The position numbers and the translations under genes are program-made. A stretch of DNA of 64,000 nucleotides from Theropithecus gelada (lineage: Eukaryota; Chordata; Mammalia; Primates; Cercopithecidae), in the NCBI RefSeq assembly GCF_003255815.1, contig NC_037682.1:47759712-47823711 (forward strand). Direction: 5' to 3'. The notes beneath the pieces are model-generated. The model worked only from the letters and a program-made list of their open reading frames with translations, searched no databases and was not told the origin of the DNA. This document shows, piece after piece, positions 57,966 to 64,000 of this stretch (its first letter is position 1; the number at the start of each line of letters is the position of its first letter).

Positions 57966-58089
57966 TGTTTATTATAGATCTTTTATTCTTCACAACAATT
58001 CTTTGTAAGAGGTGAGGGCTCAGGATTCAGGGCACCGGTCTTCCTGATCTGCTCAACAGAGACCTTGCCCAAGACTGCCTGGAAACTGG

Positions 58090-58335
58090 GGAACTTCTGT
58101 GATTGCAGTTAATTCTGTAAGCTTTGGAATCCTCGTTGTGTGGCTTTGAACAGGTTGGTTGACTTCTCTGAGCCTGTTTCTATAGGTGTAAAATGAAGAT
58201 AAAAAATAACAGTGTGACCTGATACTTGGGAAGTTTAGACAATTAAATGTATATTATTGTTGCCTGTTATCTTAAGAATGATAACAACAAGGACAGAGTG
58301 CTTCCACTGCATCCTCTAAGTGTCTTAGTGCCCTA
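58090..58335 (+). repeat. MIR SINE
   Basis: TGTGTGGCTTTGAACAGG and AGCCTGTTTCTATAGGTGTA AAATG match a worn MIR. Confidence 0.65.
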
Positions 58336-59124
58336 CCTCCCTTGTCCCTAAGCTAATGTTCTTGTGAGGACAGAAGAATGAAGAAGGTTTGAAGGGCTGC
58401 CTCCTGGGGAGAGTCCGCTGCTTCCCATCCTCCGGGCTTCTACTTTCGCTGCATATTCTTTTCCCACAACCTCTGCTCCTTCCTGAGACCATCTCTAACC
58501 TCCCCTCTTAAGACTTTGTTAAGTGTTGGCATTTCCAAGGCAGGCATGGGACGCAGGAGCAAGAGTAAGGTGTGGCAGTCAGAAAATCCTAGTTCTTAGG
58601 CTCGGCTTAGCAGTTAGTCTGAGCCAAGATTGTCTAAGATAATCTTAGATAAACTGCTCCCCTTCCCTGACACATAGATTATCACACACAGTGGAGTGGG
58701 ATCATTCCATCCTGTTCTCAAGCCTCCTTGGTGCTCATATTCTATAACTTCTTGACGAGACACATCATTTACCCTGGTTTCTGGTAAGTTCCAGGGTAAG
58801 TTCCCAGAGAAGATGCAGAGGAGCTTATCCCATGCAAGGGGGCCTATCACTTTCTAGAAAAGAGCCAGGCAGCCTGATTGCTTTCTTTCTTATTTGTCCC
58901 AAAGAAAGAATAAAAAACACAGAAATATCTTTATGCACTATGATGTTCACCACACCATTGCTTATGCCAGTGAAAACACTCAGTTTGGAAATAATTGCCT
59001 TGCCTTATTGCTCCATCCAAGGCCAGCCAGGCTGGTCCTCAGGATCCCAGATTCAGTAGAGAGAAATAAATCTAATATTGACTTGGCTTCAAGAAGGCAG
59101 TCACAATACTTGATATAAAATCAT
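58336..59124. other. Unique sequence
   Basis: No feature recognised. Confidence 0.35.
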
Positions 59125-60200
59125 TCAGTCGTTCATCAAATATTTTTCTGTCACCCATTGTGTTCTATGCCCTGGGCTAAGAAGTGGCTATAGAAAGATG
59201 ACTCAGACACTGTTTCTGCCCTTAAGGAGTTCACAGACTAACCAAGGAAGAAGAAATATAAGGGGTGAAGTAAAAGTCAATGTAAGTGCTGCCCTAGGGA
59301 CATGTGCAAGGTGTCCTGAGAGCCCAGGGAAAAGAGAGAGTTATTTTCCTTGGGGAATAAGGGAAGACTTCCAGGAGGAAGTGGCATCTGGGTTTTCCAG
59401 ATGAGAAACTGGAAAGTAATTTCAGGCAGTGAAAGCAAAGGTGTAGAGAGGGATTCTGTCTGTGCAGTTGAATTGTAGGGTGCATAAGCGTGGCAAAGTG
59501 CAGAAGAGGGAGGAGAGCAATTAGGACAGTAAACTGGGGTCACATGTGGAGGGTCCCGAATACCAGGGTATGGAGTGTGGGCTGCATCCTGTAAGCTGAA
59601 TGGGCTGGGGAAGGGGGCAGTAGGATAGCAAGAGAATGATGATTCAGAAATGTTTTTGAAAGACAGATTGGGGAAGGTCAAGTATGGAGACTGAGGAATC
59701 AGGTGGGAGCTGCTTGTAGTTTTCCAGAAGAGGAAGGAAGAGGCTTGGGGACCTAAGGGCTGAGGATGGAGGGAAGAAGAGTCCGAGTGCCATTTAAGAG
59801 GTAGAATCCAAAGGCCCTGTGGGCCAAGAGGATGTGAGAGGTGTGATAAGTCGCAGGTTTCTGACTCTGGCAATTGCGTGTCCTTTACTGAGACGGGAAA
59901 AGCAGGAGGAGGAGAAGCTAGGGGGATAAGGGCTGTGGTTCAGATCGCGTTGAGTTTTAGGTGCCTAAGAAGAGATATCAGGAGGCCCATGAGTGGATGG
60001 GTTAGGGCTCAGAGAGAGATGGAGGCTGTGAGCTTGTTTTGGGCCTCATCAGTCCAGAGTTGGTGTTCAAAGCCTTTGGAGGAGACGAAATGTGTATTGA
60101 AAGAAAGGACCTAAGGACAGAACCAAGAGGAGCCCCTATTTTTAAGGAAGGGAAAGAAAAGCAATGAAAAAGCAAAAGGGGAAAAGCCAGTGAAAGAAGC
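59125..60200 (-). repeat. L2 LINE, long reverse segment
   Basis: TTCATCAAATATTTTTCTGT, AAGGAGTTCACAGACTAACC and GGGAAGACTTCCAGGAGGAA to GTGGATGGG. The minus open frame at 59277-59873 lies inside it and has no domain. Confidence 0.75.
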
Positions 60201-61614
60201 AGAGAAAGAACCGTCCAAAGAGATGAGGAGAGAATGATGTTCTAGGATGAGGAAGGAGGAAAGAGCAGGAAGGCAGGAGATGTCACTACGTCCTATAATG
60301 CTGAGAGGTCCAGGCAGCTGAGGACCGGGAAGTGTCCATTACATGCAGGAATGAAGTAGTCAGAGCAGGGTAGTTTCCACAGGGTGTGGAGAGTGGAATT
60401 CAGACAGCAAGATGTTGAGTGGGAACTGGGGAAGTGGAGGACGGTGAATGGAGACAGTGTCTTTGAGGAGCTGGACTAGAAAGAGAAGGGAAGAGATGGG
60501 CAGTGATGACAGTGATCAGGCATGACAGAGGGTTGAAGGAAGCTGTGAAGCATGATGGTGGTCACCATCCTCTTCCCACCCACTGCCAGCCAGGGATCTC
60601 TCTCCTCTTGCTGGGCTCCCCACAGAAGAAAGTGCCTGGGTCAAATGTCTGTCGCTTTCCCTTTGGGTGTGTGAGTGTTTGTAGTGTGTGCATGCCTGTG
60701 TGCAGACAGCTGTAGTACGGAACATTTGGGTCAGAGCTCGGACTCCCCACCTGGTCTGGAGGCAGCCCTGGTCAGCCCCAAGATTCTCAAGAGAATAGGC
60801 CTGCTTCTTTTTCTCTAAGATGAGGACAAGGAGCTGGAGGCAGGCTGCGGACCATCAAAATCTGTCGGCAGCCCCTGTAAGTCTGCCCACCATCTGGGCC
60901 CTATCAGACGAGTGGGGCTTTTCCTACATTAATCTCTGATGAGCTTGGCCCGGCTTTCATTTCAAAAGGCTCCACTTCGTTTTCTGTCTTCCACCCAGCC
61001 CCTTCTTTATGCCCCCTCCCCAGAACAGGACTAAAAATTATGCTTTCTCCCTTCCTTGGTTTCCCAATGCAGCTGGGGCCAGAGAAAGCTTTGAAATTGG
61101 AGCAAGGCTCAGGATGAGGAAAGAGGGGATGCTGAGTAGGGGTGGGGAGGGGCTGGAAGTGGAAATGGCCAACAGAGCCCCTGAGGGAGGGGCAGAGAGC
61201 AGAAATCTTTTTGGTGACCAATTCTGACCCCTCAGGATCTCCGATCTTTTTCTTCTCATCTGCCACCAAATATCCATCCATCACCCCAGTCCTTCCTCTC
61301 TTTGTCCCACATCCCTGGAAACAATTTCCTGGAACTTCTACTCCTTCCATCCCCATGTGTGTCTGCAGACCAGGCCAACTCTCTTTGTGTGTCAGGGAGT
61401 GAGTCTGGGCAAAAGCTGACCTGTTATGCTTGAAATGAGGGGCTTTCAAGGCCATGAGCCAGGGGTTCTTGAGCTTGTTCTTCTATCTTCCTCCTTCCAC
61501 ATTCATTGTACAGTACAGGAGACCAGTGTTGAATGACTGTGTGCCAAATGCAAAATAGGGTGTTGGCTTAACCAGTGGACAGAGTTTGATGTATCTCAGA
61601 GTCCAGGAATCCCG
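60201..61614. other. Unique sequence
   Basis: No repeat recognised. The minus frame at 60904-61455 (183 residues) has no domain, no signal peptide and no splice sites; I treat it as chance. Confidence 0.4.
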
Positions 61615-61775
61615 GAAGGTCAGAGCTAGGAGACACCTCGGAACATGTAGTACAGCCCAATTACTGTATATAAAGGAGTGCTATGGCCCAGGGAGGAAAG
61701 AGTGATCACAGAGGGAGTTGGTGGCTGGGCCAGGATGAGAACCTGGCAGTGACACTCCCATTCCTGCATCTGTCT
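61615..61775 (-). repeat. MIR SINE fragment
   Basis: AGAGGGAGTTGGTGGCTGGG and CCAGGATGAGAACC in reversed MIR order. Confidence 0.6.
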
Positions 61776-62269
61776 AGTGTGGGTCAAGCTACAGGCATAA
61801 AAGATGCTCCACGGGTCATAATTCAAGGACCGAGTTGTATCCACAGTCAAAGGGGCCCAGGGTTGTTGTGAAGATGTCTCATGATAGATCTGGATTCCAC
61901 AGATTGGGGATGAGGGGTGGGTTGGAGCCAAAGCCAAGGACCAGTTTGTAAGAGGATTGGGGAATGACTGGAGGATAAATGGCTCAAAATAAAAGATAGC
62001 ACGGGACTGTAAATGACCTCCCAGTTCCCAAACTACTTTTGAGACTCTGTGAATCTTGTTAAATGGTTGCACCTGAGTTTTCATGAGATTTGACTATATG
62101 GCTATCATTTATGCTACAGTGGACACTCTTGGTTTCTACCCAGTTCTATCAACTCTCTTCTTCACAAAGAGAAACCCAATTTTATGCAGATATCCACCTG
62201 TCCTCTGCGTAGTCATGGGCTTCAGAGAAAGTTGAACTCACCCCCAACATCAGGGGTAGATCCTAATTA
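61776..62269. other. Unique sequence
   Basis: No feature recognised. Confidence 0.35.
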
Positions 62270-62277
62270 GTCTAAGC

Positions 62278-62470
62278 CAGGGATTGGCAAACTTTTTCTT
62301 AAAGGACTAAACAGTAAATATTTTAGGCTTTGAAGACTTAAAGACAACATGAAAGCTATTACATGGGTAATTATATAACCATTACACTGTAGCCATTTAA
62401 AAATGCAAAAACCATTCTTAGCTTATGTCCTGACTTCGTTGGTCCATGAGCTATGGTTTGCCAACCTCTG
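62278..62470 (+). mobile_element. Nonautonomous hAT element with 8-bp target duplication
   Basis: Starts CAGGGATTGGCAAAC and ends GTTTGCCAACCTCTG, matching terminal inverted repeats. The 8-bp flanks GTCTAAGC (62270-62277) and GTCTAAGT (62471-62478) differ by one base. Internal AAATATTTTAGGCTTTG is typical of this class. Confidence 0.88.
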
Positions 62471-62740
62471 GTCTAAGTAAATAAGCGTAGGGTTCTTCTG
62501 GTAACTATTATTGGTCCAGAAATGGGCATGTAACCTAAAGTTGCCCAATAAGACTCAAGAGAAAGATGTATATTCCATAGTGGGGGAGAAATTATTTTTC
62601 TCTTTCCCATTAAACTGAATAAATGAAAAAAAAAAACCTTTCTGCTGGCAGCTACAACTAAGAGGTAACCACATTATTAAATGGAGTAAGGCAAAGCTGA
62701 GTAACAGAAAGAAGCTGAATCCTTGGTGACATGATTGTGT

Positions 62741-62863
62741 TTGTATTTTTAATAGAAACAGAGTTTCACCATGTTGCTCAGGCTGGTCTCCAACTCCTGG
62801 GCTCAAGCAATCCACATGCCTCCCAAAGTGCTGGGATTTCAGGCATGAGCTACTGCACCCGGA
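62741..62863 (-). mobile_element. Alu/FLAM monomer fragment, reverse
   Basis: CAGAGTTTCACCATGTTGCT and GTGCTGGGATTTCAGGCATG with CACCCGG end; only one arm is present. Confidence 0.85.
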
Positions 62864-63031
62864 TGAAATTGACATCTTAATGATACTGAGTCTTCCAATC
62901 CAAAACCACATTTATTTTGTTCTTCCTTGATTTCTTTCATTAGCATTTTGTAGTTTTATACATATACATCTTGCACATATTTTGTAAGCTTTACACTAAG
63001 TATTTCATGCTTTTTGATGCTCTTGTAAATG
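62864..63031 (-). mobile_element. L1 antisense fragment
   Basis: CTGAGTCTTCCAATCC and TTTGTAGTTTTATACATATA are antisense L1 ORF2. Interrupted by the LTR at 63037. Confidence 0.85.
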
Positions 63032-63036
63032 GTACT

Positions 63037-63411
63037 TGCTGTCGACTAAACTACATCCCCCCTCACCCCAAATTCATATGTTGGAACCCTAATCCCCAAA
63101 GTGACTCTATGTGGAGATGGGGTCTTTAGGAGATAATTAAGGTTAAAATAGGTCCTATAGGACTGTGGGCTTAGAAAAAGAGGAAGCTCTCTCCCTCTGT
63201 CTTCTCCACTCCCACCCTTTCCACTTGCCCCATGTAAGGACACAGAGAGAAGGCAGTTTTCTGTAAGCCAGGAAGACAGCTGCCAACTGGAACCAAATTG
63301 GTTTTCCCTTTGATCTTGGGCTTTTCAGCCTTCAGAACTGTGAGAAAGTAAATTTTGTCTTTTAAGCCACCTGATCTATGATATTTTATTATGGAAGCTT
63401 GAACTAATACA
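63037..63411 (+). mobile_element. MaLR-type solo LTR inside L1, 5-bp target duplication
   Basis: TGCTGTCGACTAAACTACAT to TTGAACTAATACA with complete ends. Perfect duplication GTACT at 63032-63036 and 63412-63416. No internal retroviral sequence. Confidence 0.9.
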
Positions 63412-63416
63412 GTACT

Positions 63417-64000
63417 TATTTTAAATTCTATTTTCAAAATATTTATTGATAATATATTGATGTGTCCTACAATCTTGCTAAACTCACTTATTAGTTCTAT
63501 AGTTTCTTTGTCTATTCTTTAGAATTTTCTTCAGAGGCAACCAGGTCATCTGTGAATTAGAGATGGTTTTTATTTTTTATTTTTCTTTTCAATCTGTATA
63601 CCTTTTATTTCTTTTTCTTGATGTTCTTCACTGTCTAGAACTTCCAGTACAATGTTGAATAGAAGTGGTGAGAAAAGACATCCTAACTTGGTTCTCAAAT
63701 TTAAAGGGAAAGCATTCAGTCTCTCATTAAGGGTGATGCTACCTTTAGGGTTTTTTTCAGATGCCCCTTATTGGATTGAGAAAGTTTTTGTCTATTCTTA
63801 ATTTACTGAGACTTTGTATCATAAATAAATGTTGAATTTTGTCTCATGCCTTTTCTGCATTTATTGAGGTAATGTTATGGTTTTCTTATTCTTCTGTTGA
63901 TGGCAAATTACATTGATTTTCAAATGTTGAACTAACCTTCCATACTGGGACCCCACTTGGTGATGATATACTATCTTTTTCTTTACTACTAGATTTTATT
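63417..64000 (-). mobile_element. L1 antisense, runs off the window end
   Basis: GTACAATGTTGAATAGAAGT GGTGAGA and TTCTGCATTTATTGAGGTAA are antisense L1 ORF2 (reverse transcriptase region). Continues the L1 split at 63037 and extends beyond the window. Confidence 0.92.

Noticed and set aside
59277..59873. 198-residue minus frame
   Set aside because: Falls in a reversed L2; no match to L2 protein or other domain.
60904..61455. 183-residue minus frame
   Set aside because: No recognisable domain or gene structure; likely chance.

Overview
The window is vertebrate nuclear DNA from a primate. It holds about ten near-full-length Alu elements, most with visible target-site duplications, on a background of older L2, MIR, L1M, MaLR and hAT fossils. 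The only protein-coding gene I can support is MYOD1, the myogenic bHLH master regulator, on the minus strand at about 11,820-14,393. Its three coding exons join into 319 residues. As I recall the human protein it has 320 residues and differs at several positions, so I read this as a simian other than human or a divergent allele. Species is inferred from memory, not from a search.

Layout, read in the direction of MYOD1 transcription (right to left). Positions 64,000 down to about 54,800 are a graveyard of antisense L1 split by MaLR LTRs and an Alu. From about 54,800 to 34,000 there is mostly old repeat (L2, MIR, MLT1, L1) with unique islands, a stray CpG island near 37,200-37,860 and a GC-rich unique block near 45,120-45,500. 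The segment 33,380-33,880 lies about 19-19.5 kb upstream of the MYOD1 start and is E-box-rich; it fits the known MYOD1 core enhancer (about -20 kb). The segment 19,180-19,490 lies about 5 kb upstream and has CArG-like, TEAD/MCAT and MEF2-like motifs; it fits the known distal regulatory region (DRR). Between them sit an 18/36-bp minisatellite (22,091-23,560, with one undetermined base), L2 copies and an Alu. The promoter at 14,394-14,700 has a TATA box, a CCAAT box and GC boxes. Downstream of the gene (below 11,820) the sequence is intergenic; in human the next gene is KCNC1, which should start just beyond the left edge.

The working unit is therefore one gene plus its upstream regulatory domain: promoter, DRR and core enhancer act together to switch MYOD1 on in muscle progenitors. 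Other open reading frames look like chance or repeat-derived frames. One minus-strand frame at 52,383-52,709, with a strong start context and a signal-peptide-like N-terminus, is worth a look. I see no convincing undescribed biological system. The most unusual items are two tandem arrays (18/36 bp and a decayed 43-bp array with inverted CCAAT heads), the CpG island 23 kb upstream, and some repeat mosaics.
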